Assembly (NCBI GenBank): GCA_017517135.1 | Contig: JAFXAK010000025.1 | Location: forward strand, 1 to 49,914 | Origin: Clostridia bacterium | Lineage (GTDB): Bacteria > Bacillota > Clostridia > Oscillospirales > Acutalibacteraceae | Direction: 5' to 3' | Length of the DNA: 49,914 nucleotides | Part shown: positions 1-8,335 of the stretch, in pieces | Numbering within the stretch: the stretch's first letter is position 1 | How the letters are laid out: every line of letters starts with the position of its first letter | The notes under the pieces: generated by a model | What the model saw: the letters and a program-made list of their open reading frames with translations, nothing else | What the model was told of the DNA's origin: nothing | Databases searched by the model: none | Translations under genes and position numbers: made by a program

Positions 1-334
1 CGCAGGTATATTCTCAGCAGGACTTCTTGCAGTAGGTTCGATTGCTCTCGGCTTATTTGCGGCAGGAGCAATCAGCGTAGGACTCATATCCTTCGGTGCA
101 CTCTCGGTTGGCTACTTCTCATCCGGTGCGCTTGCTATCGGTAAATATATCGCCGTTGGCGACCACGCCCACGCAATGATTGCTATAGGTCAAACACTGG
201 CAGACGGAAGTATTTACAGCCACATCGGAGATCTGACTACGGCAGATATACCAACTGTGGTTGAATGGCTCGATACAAATGTACCGTCTTGGCTATGCTG
301 GGCGAAAGAAATTTTCAAATTCTTTATACAGTAA
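1..334 (+). CDS. C-terminal end of a Gly-x-(Leu/Ile/Phe)-(Ala/Ser)-x repeat protein (partial)
   Basis: The reading frame enters at base 2 and runs 110 codons to TAA at 332-334; the start lies outside the window. The first 40 or so residues are a strict five-residue repeat with Gly, then any residue, then Leu, Ile or Phe, then Ala or Ser, then any residue (for example GLLAV, GSIAL, GAISV, GALSV). After a short YIAVG segment the remaining 60 residues are non-repetitive and end in an aromatic, Trp-rich helix. The five-residue period recalls pentapeptide-repeat beta-helices, but Gly replaces the usual Asp/Asn and the segment is hydrophobic, so a membrane-associated repeat is equally possible. I do not recognise the family. 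A promoter-like sequence follows at 347-375. Confidence 0.7.
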   Translation, partial: AGIFSAGLLAVGSIALGLFAAGAISVGLISFGALSVGYFSSGALAIGKYIAVGDHAHAMIAIGQTLADGSIYSHIGDLTTADIPTVVEWLDTNVPSWLCWAKEIFKFFIQ

Positions 335-346
335 AAGCTGAAACAC

Positions 347-375
347 TTGAATTTTCAAGTAAAATTATTTATAAT
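347..375 (+). promoter_or_regulatory. Putative sigma-A promoter in the 335-682 gap
   Basis: TTGAAT at 347-352 and TATAAT at 370-375 are separated by 17 bases. A transcript starting near 382 would end at the terminator at 531-568 and carries no convincing ORF, so it could be a small RNA of roughly 190 bases. It overlaps the -10 side of a direct repeat, so it may instead be a chance match in AT-rich DNA. Confidence 0.35.
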
Positions 376-386
376 ATTCTTGTCAG

Positions 387-408
387 TGTGGCAACACTAT
401 GGCAACAA
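387..408. repeat. Tandem 11-bp direct repeat, possible integrase arm-type sites
   Basis: Two abutting units, TGTGGCAACAC (387-397) and TATGGCAACAA (398-408), share 9 of 11 bases. A very similar pair (TATGGCATACAC and TATGGCATACAA) lies at 49619-49642 beside two tRNA-Ser genes and a lysin remnant. Short direct repeats of this kind often bind the N-terminal domain of tyrosine recombinases near element ends. No integrase gene is visible here, so this is inference. Confidence 0.45.
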
Positions 409-530
409 AAAATCTGATAGCCCATATTTTATGGATAATACAGATGTATGAAATACCACGAGCTAAACCACCTATACAAAATTGTTTAGGTTATCTTTTT
501 CGGGAGCGAATGGGAATAAAAAGCTTTTAT

Positions 531-568
531 CCTCACAGAAATGCAAAATTTTCTGTGAGGATTTTTTT
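531..568 (+). terminator. Intrinsic terminator
   Basis: CCTCACAGAAA (531-541) pairs perfectly with TTTCTGTGAGG (550-560), followed by a run of T. It ends any transcript entering from the left and isolates the XRE/hsd operon. Confidence 0.8.
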
Positions 569-611
569 GTTCTCAAATTATAGATATTTCAACACAAAAT
601 GCAGTTTAAAC

Positions 612-651
612 TCGATTTTTTATTGCAAAATCGATTTTACATTGTTATAAT
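612..651 (+). promoter_or_regulatory. XRE/hsd operon promoter with palindromic operator
   Basis: The promoter is TTGCAA (623-628), 17 bases, TATAAT (646-651). A perfect inverted repeat, TCGATTTT (612-619) and AAAATCGA (627-634) with a 7-base centre, covers the -35 box. A palindrome placed like this is what an autoregulating HTH protein would bind, and the first gene downstream encodes one. Confidence 0.65.
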
Positions 652-682
652 ATTAAGCAGATTATTTTTTAGAGGTGTACTT

Positions 683-889
683 ATGGCTGTTAGTTATAAA
701 AAACTCTGGAAGCTCTTGATTGACCACGATATGAAGAAAAAAGACCTTGCAAAGGTCGCAGATATCAGCAACTACACAATTACAAAAATGAGCAAGGGAG
801 AGAACGTTACTGTTGAGACCCTTGGCAAAATCTGCGCTGCATTGAATTGTGGTGTAGATGATATTATGGAATTCGTTCCGGAAGAATAA
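683..889 (+). CDS. XRE/Cro-family HTH regulator (68 aa)
   Basis: A single small helix-turn-helix domain fills the protein. Residues about 19-45 form the HTH (KKKDLAKVADIS, then SNYTITKMSKGE), followed by the typical closing segment LGKICAALNCGVDDI. This compact Cro/C1 type lacks a sensor domain. The start at 683 is chosen because GAGGTG lies just upstream; an upstream extension would overlap the promoter. It sits 13 bases before hsdM and probably represses its own promoter at 612-651, controlling the restriction operon in the manner of a C protein (inference). Such regulators typically delay restriction until methylation is established. Confidence 0.88.
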   Translation: MAVSYKKLWKLLIDHDMKKKDLAKVADISNYTITKMSKGENVTVETLGKICAALNCGVDDIMEFVPEE

Positions 890-902
890 GGTGGTAATAA
901 AT

Positions 903-2405
903 ATGGCTACAAATAATACAGCCGGAATCGGCTTTGAAAAACAGATATGGGATGCGGCCTGCGTATTGCGTGGTAATATGGATGCATCAGAATATAAATC
1001 TGTTGTACTTGGGCTTATTTTCCTCAAGTATATTTCTGACAGATTTGATGAAAAGTATCAGGCACTTGTCGCTGAAGGTGACGGATTCGAAGAAGATATA
1101 GACGAATACACTTCTGAAGGCATTTTCTTTGTACCCGAAAATGCACGTTGGAGTATTATTGCTTCAAATGCCCACACACCGGAAATCGGTACAATTATCG
1201 ATGAAGCTATGCGTGCAATTGAAAAGGAAAACAAACGTCTTAAAGATATTCTTCCGAAAAACTTTGCTCGTCCTGAATTAGACAAGCGCCGTCTTGGCGA
1301 TGTTGTTGACCTTTTTACAAACATTAAAATGGTTGATGCAGGCTCAAGTAAAGATATTCTCGGCAGAACTTATGAATACTGTCTTTCTAAATTTGCCGAA
1401 CAGGAAGGCAAACTTGCAGGTGAATTCTATACTCCCTCTTGTGTTGTTCGTACACTTGTTGAAGTTTTACAGCCATATAATGGTCGTGTTTATGACCCTT
1501 GCTGTGGTTCTGGCGGTATGTTTGTTCAGTCAGCAAAGTTTGTAGAGAACCATCGTGGTAATATCAATGATATTTCCGTGTATGGTCAGGACTCTAACCC
1601 TACCACTTGGAAAATGGCACAGATGAACCTGGCTATCCGTGGTATTGATGCTGATCTCGGCAAATTCAATGCTGACACTTTCTTTAACGATTGCCATCCT
1701 ACACTTCGTGCAGATTACATTATGGCAAATCCGCCTTTCAATCTTTCTGATTGGGGTGCAGACAAGCTCACAGATGATGTGCGTTGGCAGTACGGTATGC
1801 CACCTGCAGGTAATGCCAACTTTGCATGGCTTCAGCATATGATTCATCATCTTGCACCAAACGGTAAAATTGGTATGGTTCTTGCAAATGGCTCACTTTC
1901 ATCACAGTCCGGCGGTGAAGGAGAAATCCGCAAGAATATTATAAACGCTGATTTGGTGGAATGCATTATTGCGATGCCTACTCAGCTTTTCTATACAACA
2001 CAGATTCCTGTTTCCCTCTGGTTCCTTGCAAAGAACAAGAAGCAAAAGGGCAAGACCTTGTTTATTGATGCTCGTAAACTGGGTACAATGGTTACCCGAA
2101 AACTCAGAGAACTGACAGATGAAGATATTGCAAAAATTGCTGACACTTACAATGCATACGCTGACGGCACTCTTGAAAATGTAAAAGGCTTTTGTGCTGT
2201 TGTTGATACTGAAGAAATCGCAAAGCAGGATTATATCCTCACTCCCGGTCGTTATGTTGGTATCGAAGAACAGGAAGACGACGGCGAACCCTTTGAAGAA
2301 AAGATGACCAGACTGACCGATGAACTCTCTGAACTGTTCACGCAGTCTCATACGCTGGAGGATGAAATCCGGCAGAAGCTGGAGGCGATCGGATATGGCA
2401 TTTGA
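903..2405 (+). CDS. hsdM: Type I restriction-modification DNA methyltransferase subunit HsdM
   Basis: This 500-residue protein is the N6-adenine methyltransferase subunit of a type I system. It joins HsdS to methylate the bipartite target and joins HsdR to restrict unmodified DNA. Residues 1-165 match the HsdM N-terminal helical domain. The SAM-binding motif DPCCGSGG is at about 198-205 and the catalytic NPPF at about 276-279. The length is normal for the family. The ATG at 903 follows AAGGTGG with 8 bases of spacing, so the in-frame start at 858 inside the XRE gene is less likely. Its last 11 bases overlap the next gene, indicating translational coupling. Confidence 0.96.
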   Translation: MATNNTAGIGFEKQIWDAACVLRGNMDASEYKSVVLGLIFLKYISDRFDEKYQALVAEGDGFEEDIDEYTSEGIFFVPENARWSIIASNAHTPEIGTIIDEAMRAIEKENKRLKDILPKNFARPELDKRRLGDVVDLFTNIKMVDAGSSKDILGRTYEYCLSKFAEQEGKLAGEFYTPSCVVRTLVEVLQPYNGRVYDPCCGSGGMFVQSAKFVENHRGNINDISVYGQDSNPTTWKMAQMNLAIRGIDADLGKFNADTFFNDCHPTLRADYIMANPPFNLSDWGADKLTDDVRWQYGMPPAGNANFAWLQHMIHHLAPNGKIGMVLANGSLSSQSGGEGEIRKNIINADLVECIIAMPTQLFYTTQIPVSLWFLAKNKKQKGKTLFIDARKLGTMVTRKLRELTDEDIAKIADTYNAYADGTLENVKGFCAVVDTEEIAKQDYILTPGRYVGIEEQEDDGEPFEEKMTRLTDELSELFTQSHTLEDEIRQKLEAIGYGI

Positions 2406-2871
2406 GGATTATTCTGTAGTGAGCATAAAAGCGTTGGTTGAGCAAGCGTTACAGAAGCTATATGAGCAGGATTTATATTTGATTGTGAATCATCCGCGTG
2501 GAAACTCTCAAGATTGTCATGTTTCGGAAAGAGGTATTGTTTTTCGTTTTGGCATTTATCTTCAAGAATTGATCGCGACAACTCCGTTTAGTGAATTCAA
2601 TCTTGATGTTGAGTATAACCGCAATATGTATGAAAAGAAAATGTTGCCATCTTTTGCAAATGGCACTTTTCCTGATTTGATACTCCACAAAAGAGGAAGC
2701 AATGATCATAATGTTTTGATTCTTGAGTTTAAAACTTGGTGGAATTCTAATGCAACTGACGATAAGAAAAAGATAACTCAGTTTATGGATATTGATGGAA
2801 TTTATCGATATAAGTTAGGTGCTAGCATTGTCCTGAATCAAAAGGATTACGTAATTGCGTGGTTTGATTAA
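2395..2871 (+). CDS. Small PD-(D/E)XK nuclease-like protein inserted between hsdM and hsdS
   Basis: A 158-residue protein starting inside the end of hsdM. It shows a PD-(D/E)XK arrangement: Glu45 in a helix (SERGIVFRFGIYL), a VEYNRN segment near 72-77, PDLILH with Asp94, and LILEFKT with Glu111 and Lys113. From memory, this order (helix Glu, EYNR, PD, ExK) is shared by a set of small uncharacterised proteins on mobile elements. Catalytic residues appear intact. It is an unusual occupant of an hsd operon and could be an accessory nuclease, an anti-phage module or a passenger. Co-translation with hsdM favours a linked role (inference). An upstream in-frame start at 2320 was rejected as overlapping hsdM too far. 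Confidence 0.75.
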   Translation: MAFEDYSVVSIKALVEQALQKLYEQDLYLIVNHPRGNSQDCHVSERGIVFRFGIYLQELIATTPFSEFNLDVEYNRNMYEKKMLPSFANGTFPDLILHKRGSNDHNVLILEFKTWWNSNATDDKKKITQFMDIDGIYRYKLGASIVLNQKDYVIAWFD

Positions 2872-2956
2872 TTACTCATAATTGCGACACCACTATGCAC
2901 TACGTCATGGTGAAACAGCAAAATGTGAAAATAGTAGTACATAGGAGATATATAGG

Positions 2957-4147
2957 ATGAAAATACGATTAGAAGATTGCATAGAAACGACTATCGACAA
3001 CCGCGGTAGGAATCCAAAAGCATATTTTTCTCAGGAGAAATACCCTGTTATCGATAACTTCTTAATTAAGAATAGCTTGCACCCAGATATGAGCGCCGTT
3101 ACTCGATTCATTGACGAGGAAACATTTAACAACTTCCTTCGTGGGTATATACATAAAGACATGCCTATCATGACGCTTGTCGGAAATGGTATTGGCAATG
3201 TAACTCTTGCTCCGTCGGATGAATGCGCCATTATTCAGAATACTATTGGTTTTTTAGTTAATGAAAAAATCGATCAGATATACCTGTACTACTATTTTCT
3301 CTCTGAGCAGGAACGCATTAGAAAATTTGACAGAGGCAGCGGCCAACCAAGTATCCGCAAAACCGACATACTCGCAATGGAAATAGATATTCCAGACATA
3401 AAAACGCAAAAAAAGATAGCGGCTATATTGCGAGGAGTGGACGAGAAAATAGAGAGCAATAACTGCATAAACGATAATTTACAGCAGCAAGCACAAGCAG
3501 TGTTTTCTGCGTGGCTTGCCACCCACGCGCCGATTGCAGACGAGGTAACCCTTGGTAGCATATGCCTCAAGGTAACTGACGGATCCCATTTCAGCCCTAA
3601 AGATGAACCTTCTGCAAAAATCCCTATGCTTTCTGTTAAGGATATGGAGGAATTCGACTTTAACCTTACATCCTGCAAACACATCTCAGCTGTGGACTAT
3701 CAAAAAATGGTAGCCAATGACTGCGTTCCACAGGTAGATGATATCTTAGTTGCCAAAGATGGTAGCTACTTAAAAGAGATCTTTATTTGCAACGAACAAC
3801 GCGAACTGGCAATTCTATCATCCATTGCTATTTTCCGTCCCGATACTTCTATCATTTACCCGGAGATTTTGCTTGCTTTCCTCAAGAGTCCCCGCGTATT
3901 ACAAGAAGTTCGTGATAATTATGTTTCTGGATCAGCATTGCCAAGAATCGTTTTGAAAGACTTCAAAAAGTTGCAGTTTTTACTGCCTAATTTGACTGCA
4001 CAGGAAGAGATTGCACCCTTGCTGGCAGCTATTCGTTCGCAAATTGCTGTGAATGTGGCTGAAAACCAGCGGCTCAGCCAGTTGCGAGATGCGCTCCTAC
4101 CTAAGCTCATGTCTGGCGAGATAGATGTTTCTAACATTCAGCTTTAA
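2957..4147 (+). CDS. hsdS: Type I restriction-modification specificity subunit HsdS
   Basis: This 396-residue subunit decides the DNA target of the HsdM/HsdS and HsdR complexes. It has the usual two-fold layout: a first target-recognition domain (about 1-150), a central conserved helix (QKKIAAILRGVDEKIE, about 155-185), a second recognition domain (about 195-345) and a second conserved helix (QEEIAPLLAAIRSQI), ending LRDALLPKLMSGEIDV. The tail is typical of full-length HsdS, so the gene appears intact. Start ATG follows AGGAGATAT. The 85-base gap before it and the intervening small ORF separate it from hsdM. Whether inverted hsdS copies exist elsewhere cannot be seen here. Confidence 0.95.
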   Translation: MKIRLEDCIETTIDNRGRNPKAYFSQEKYPVIDNFLIKNSLHPDMSAVTRFIDEETFNNFLRGYIHKDMPIMTLVGNGIGNVTLAPSDECAIIQNTIGFLVNEKIDQIYLYYYFLSEQERIRKFDRGSGQPSIRKTDILAMEIDIPDIKTQKKIAAILRGVDEKIESNNCINDNLQQQAQAVFSAWLATHAPIADEVTLGSICLKVTDGSHFSPKDEPSAKIPMLSVKDMEEFDFNLTSCKHISAVDYQKMVANDCVPQVDDILVAKDGSYLKEIFICNEQRELAILSSIAIFRPDTSIIYPEILLAFLKSPRVLQEVRDNYVSGSALPRIVLKDFKKLQFLLPNLTAQEEIAPLLAAIRSQIAVNVAENQRLSQLRDALLPKLMSGEIDVSNIQL

Positions 4148-4210
4148 GCATCTGATTAATTATTCTCATTTAAGAACATATTTAGTTTATTTTACATAAA
4201 AGAGGTTACT

Positions 4211-5251
4211 ATGGATTTAAAAAAATCTGATTTTTCAATGATAGAAAATTTTCAATATGGAAAATCTTCTATAAGCAAAGCGACTATAAAATATCATTAC
4301 ACATCACCTTCCGCTTTTTTATCAATCATTCAATCTGGGAAAATTAGATTTACAGATACACACTTTTTGAATGATAGAAGTGAAATTGTATATTTCATTA
4401 AAGTGTTGTTGGATTTTTTGGAAATAAACGAAAATAAATACCCGTTATCGACAATATGTATTAAAGATTTGCTTAGCAATCATAGCTTGAATGACATTAA
4501 GGAGATGAATGTCGCTGATATTAAATTCAATTACAGTTTTGCAAAAATAAGTTCCAAAGGAGTAAAGCCAAAGCGCCATTATGTTTTTTGCTCATGTGGA
4601 GATTATGATAATTTAAACATGTGGAATTACTATGTTAATAACGGAAATTATCAAGGATATAACATTGGTTTTAATATCAAAAATCTTCTTAATGTGTTCT
4701 CATCTGTCGATAACAAAAATTATAATGATTTCAGAATATATTACGGTAAAGTCTTATATAAGCCAACAGAACAACAGAAAGAGATAGAATTTTTCTTAAA
4801 AATCATAGAAAAACTACTTTCGGAATCTATAGATTCTGTTAAAGACATTGCAAATGAAACATTAAAAGATAACTTTTTAAATTATGGAAAATTGTTGTTA
4901 CATAATTATATTGAAAAGACTTCCCCGTTTTTTAAAAGTAAAAAATTTTCAACAGAAGATGAATTTCGCATTGTTATTGAAATCAGCGAAGACTGTGTTC
5001 CAAAAAACGAACAAGAAGCCACATCATTTTTGGGTCCTGAAAACGGCAATATGTATGAAGAATTTTGTGCAAAAAACGGTCTTATTGTTCCTTTTATTCA
5101 AGTAGAAATCCCTAAAAACGCCATAAAGCAAATAACAGTATCTCCTATTATGGAGTTTGAAATAGCTGACAAAGGTATAAAAGAACTATTATTATGTAGC
5201 GGAATTGAAGATGTAGAAATTTTACATTCCGAAATACCTATTCGTTTTTAA
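4211..5251 (+). CDS. DUF2971-family protein between hsdS and hsdR
   Basis: A 346-residue protein. The N-terminus has YHYTS, then IIQSGKIRFTDTHFLNDRSE, which with FCSCGDYDNLNMWNYY (around 130) and a later EDEFRIVIE matches my memory of the DUF2971 family (YxYTs, flND..E, Fs...MW.hY, GfxI, ExExR). The biochemical role is not established. The spacing of Tyr-rich, Gly-Phe and ExExR segments loosely recalls ADP-ribosyltransferase folds, but that is a guess. It is clearly AT-richer than hsdR and hsdM, suggesting separate acquisition. Start ATG follows AAGAGG. It lies 16 bases before hsdR, in the place where many type I loci carry unrelated defence or toxin genes. Confidence 0.7.
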   Translation: MDLKKSDFSMIENFQYGKSSISKATIKYHYTSPSAFLSIIQSGKIRFTDTHFLNDRSEIVYFIKVLLDFLEINENKYPLSTICIKDLLSNHSLNDIKEMNVADIKFNYSFAKISSKGVKPKRHYVFCSCGDYDNLNMWNYYVNNGNYQGYNIGFNIKNLLNVFSSVDNKNYNDFRIYYGKVLYKPTEQQKEIEFFLKIIEKLLSESIDSVKDIANETLKDNFLNYGKLLLHNYIEKTSPFFKSKKFSTEDEFRIVIEISEDCVPKNEQEATSFLGPENGNMYEEFCAKNGLIVPFIQVEIPKNAIKQITVSPIMEFEIADKGIKELLLCSGIEDVEILHSEIPIRF

Positions 5252-5267
5252 TTAAGGAGGCATTGTT

Positions 5268-8200
5268 ATGCACTTCACAGAAGAATTATTTGAACAAGCG
5301 GTCATAGAGTTATTAGAAAAGATGGGCTATACCCATATCTATGCACCGGATATGAACAGAGAGGATTTTTCAAGTCCTCTTCTGGAATCGGCTCTTCTTG
5401 ACAGCCTTGTCCGCATCAATAAAGAACTGCCCATTGAAGCAATCAATGAAGCAATATACAAGCTCAAAAACTTTGAAAACGGAAGTCTTGTTCAGAAGAA
5501 TAAGACCTTTATGAGCTATTTGCAAAATGGCGTCGAGGTTAAATATTTCTTCAAGGGTGAAGAATGCTCTTCTATTGTTTATCTGATAGATTACAGCAAG
5601 GCAGAGAACAATACCTTCTACGCAGTTAACCAATATACATACATCGAAAACGGTAACAACCGTCGCCCTGATATAATTCTCTTTGTAAATGGTCTCCCTC
5701 TTGTTTTAATGGAACTGAAGAGTCCGTCCAAAGACGAAGTCGGTGCTGAAAATGCTTACAATCAGATACGCAACTACATGCAGGACATTCCGTCAATGTT
5801 CAATTACAATGCAATCTGTGTAATAAGTGATCTGACTGCCAATAAGGCAGGTACAATCACTTCAGGTCTTGACCGGTTTATGGATTGGAAATCAAAAGAC
5901 GGTATTGAAACTGTAACTTTAGCTGATTTTGAAACATTTTATGAAGGTATGTTCCAAAGAGAACGATTTCTTGATATTATTAAAAACTTTATTCTCTTTT
6001 CAGGTGATGCTCAGAATCCTATAAAGATTCTTGCAGGGTATCATCAGTATTTTGCTGTCAAAAAAGCTGTTGAAAGAGCAAAAATTGCAACTGCCACAGA
6101 CGGCAAAGGCGGCGTGTTCTGGCATACTCAGGGAAGCGGCAAATCACTATCAATGGTATTTTATGCTCACCTTTTGCAGGAGGCTTTAGACAGTCCGACC
6201 ATTGTTGTTATGACCGACAGAATTGACCTTGATGATCAATTGTATTCTCAATTTTCAAAGTGTGCTGACTTTCTCAGACAGACTCCGGTTCAGGCAGAAA
6301 GCAAAGTGCATTTGAAAGAACTTCTTGCAGGCAGACAGGCTAACGGTATTATTTTCACAACAATGTTTAAGTTTGAGGAAAGCGAAGAACCGCTTTCAAC
6401 TCGCAGAAATATTGTTGTTATGGCAGATGAAGCTCACCGTGGACAGTACGGCATGGACGAGCGTGTTGTATTGACTGAAAATGAGCAAGGCGAAGCCGAG
6501 GCTAGAATTGTCATAGGTAATGCACGTATTATCCGCGATGCACTTCCAAACGCAACATTCATCGGTTTTACAGGAACTCCGGTGTCGTCAAAAGACCGTA
6601 ATACCCGCGAAGTATTCGGTGAATATATTGATATTTACGATATGACTCAGGCTGTTGAAGACGGAGCAACACGTCCTGTTTACTACGAAAGCCGTGTAAT
6701 ACATCTTAAGTTGGATGAAAACACACTGAAACTTATCGACTCAACTTATGATGTTTTAGAGCAACAAGCTGATTCTGTAACCATTGAAAAGAGTAAGAAG
6801 ATGCTCGGTCAGATGGAAAGTGTTCTCGGTGCGGATTCAACTATTGAATCTCTTGTAGATGATATTGTTAAACACTATGAAAATGGCAGAGCAAATCTTC
6901 TGACAGGCAAGGCTATGATAGTTGCATATTCCAGACCGATTGCTATGAAGATATACCGCCGTATTATGGAAGTTAGACCTGACTGGAAAGAAAAAGTCGG
7001 CGTTGTTATGACAAGCGGTAACAATGACCCGGAAGACTGGAAAGAAATCATCGGAACAAAGCACCACAAAGAAGAACTTGCTCGTAAGTTCAAGGATAAC
7101 AACGATCCAATGAAAATTGCTATTGTTGTTGATATGTGGCTCACAGGTTTTGATGTTCCGTCTATGGCAACAATGTATGTCTATAAGCCAATGCACGGTT
7201 ACAACCTTATGCAGGCTATCGCACGAGTAAACCGAGTATTCAAGGACAAAGAAGGCGGTCTTGTTGTTGATTATGTTGGCATTGCTTCTGCTCTTAAAGC
7301 GGCAATGAATGAATACACCGCCCGTGACCGTTCAAGATACGGTGATATGGATATTGCAAAAACTGCATATCCTAAATTTCAGGAAAAACTGCATGTGTGC
7401 CGCGACTTGTTCCACGGTTTCGATTATAGCGGATTCATCAAGGGCTCTGCTCTTGAAATGGCGCAAGCAATTAAAAACGGTGTCAACTTTGTACTTGATG
7501 TAAAAGTCCCCGAAAGAAAAGATATGTATCTTAAAGAAGCATTGCTTATGAGACAGGCAATGTCGCTTTGTTCCAGTATGACAACTGATAAAGAACGTCG
7601 TGAGCAGGCATATTTTGAAGCCGTTCGTTCAGGCGTTATAAAGCTTATATACGGTGGTACTAACGGGAGACCGCTGTCACTTAAAGAAATCAATGCACAA
7701 ATCAACGAACTGCTGAAAGCAAGTATTCAGAGCGAAGGTGTTATTAACCTTTTTGACAGCAAAACAGTAGGTGAAAACTTCTCATTATTTGATCCCAACA
7801 TCTTGGAAGAAATCTCTAAGATGAAAGAAAAGAATATTGCTGTTGAAATATTGAGAAAGTTAATGGCAGAGCAGATATCACTTTACAAAAGAACTAATGT
7901 TGTTAAATCTGAAAAGTTCTCTGAAAAAATTGCAAAACTGATGAATGCTTATTATAACGGACTCATCACCAATGAGGAAGTAATAAAAGAGCTTCTTGAA
8001 GCAGCTCAGGAAATTGCAAATCTTCATAAAGAAGGAGAAAAGCTCGGCCTTACAACAGAAGAATTAGCTTTCTATGATGCACTTACAAAGCCACAAGCAA
8101 TTAAAGATTTTTACGAAAATGATGTGCTTGTTGAAATGACACGTGAATTAACAGAAATGCTTCGTAAAAACCGTACTATAGACTGGCAAAAGAAAGAAAC

Positions 8201-8333
8201 AGCCCGTGCTGGTATGCGTAAGATGGTTAAACGTTTGCTTAAAAAATATAAATATCCGCCTGAGGGTATGGATGATGCAGTTCAGACTGTTATGACTCAG
8301 TGCGAACTCTGGACGGATAATATGGAGGTGTAA
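5268..8333 (+). CDS. hsdR: Type I restriction endonuclease subunit HsdR
   Basis: The 1021-residue ATP-dependent translocase and nuclease subunit cuts unmodified DNA after translocation. The N-terminal nuclease motif is RPDIILF with Asp135 and LMELKS with Glu149 and Lys151. The helicase core follows: Walker A GSGKS (289-293), DEAH (387-390), FTGTP, and TGFDVPS with the QAIARVNR motif VI near 650. The remainder is the helical C-terminal region that contacts HsdM/S. Length and motifs are normal, so it should be active. AAGGAGG precedes the ATG. The next gene begins two bases after its stop, with its ribosome-binding site inside hsdR. Confidence 0.97.
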   Translation: MHFTEELFEQAVIELLEKMGYTHIYAPDMNREDFSSPLLESALLDSLVRINKELPIEAINEAIYKLKNFENGSLVQKNKTFMSYLQNGVEVKYFFKGEECSSIVYLIDYSKAENNTFYAVNQYTYIENGNNRRPDIILFVNGLPLVLMELKSPSKDEVGAENAYNQIRNYMQDIPSMFNYNAICVISDLTANKAGTITSGLDRFMDWKSKDGIETVTLADFETFYEGMFQRERFLDIIKNFILFSGDAQNPIKILAGYHQYFAVKKAVERAKIATATDGKGGVFWHTQGSGKSLSMVFYAHLLQEALDSPTIVVMTDRIDLDDQLYSQFSKCADFLRQTPVQAESKVHLKELLAGRQANGIIFTTMFKFEESEEPLSTRRNIVVMADEAHRGQYGMDERVVLTENEQGEAEARIVIGNARIIRDALPNATFIGFTGTPVSSKDRNTREVFGEYIDIYDMTQAVEDGATRPVYYESRVIHLKLDENTLKLIDSTYDVLEQQADSVTIEKSKKMLGQMESVLGADSTIESLVDDIVKHYENGRANLLTGKAMIVAYSRPIAMKIYRRIMEVRPDWKEKVGVVMTSGNNDPEDWKEIIGTKHHKEELARKFKDNNDPMKIAIVVDMWLTGFDVPSMATMYVYKPMHGYNLMQAIARVNRVFKDKEGGLVVDYVGIASALKAAMNEYTARDRSRYGDMDIAKTAYPKFQEKLHVCRDLFHGFDYSGFIKGSALEMAQAIKNGVNFVLDVKVPERKDMYLKEALLMRQAMSLCSSMTTDKERREQAYFEAVRSGVIKLIYGGTNGRPLSLKEINAQINELLKASIQSEGVINLFDSKTVGENFSLFDPNILEEISKMKEKNIAVEILRKLMAEQISLYKRTNVVKSEKFSEKIAKLMNAYYNGLITNEEVIKELLEAAQEIANLHKEGEKLGLTTEELAFYDALTKPQAIKDFYENDVLVEMTRELTEMLRKNRTIDWQKKETARAGMRKMVKRLLKKYKYPPEGMDDAVQTVMTQCELWTDNMEV

Positions 8334-8335
8334 AA

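Noticed and set aside
399-650. 83-codon plus-strand ORF
   Set aside because: It reads through the direct repeat, a strong terminator and the operon promoter, and has no ribosome-binding site or recognisable motif.
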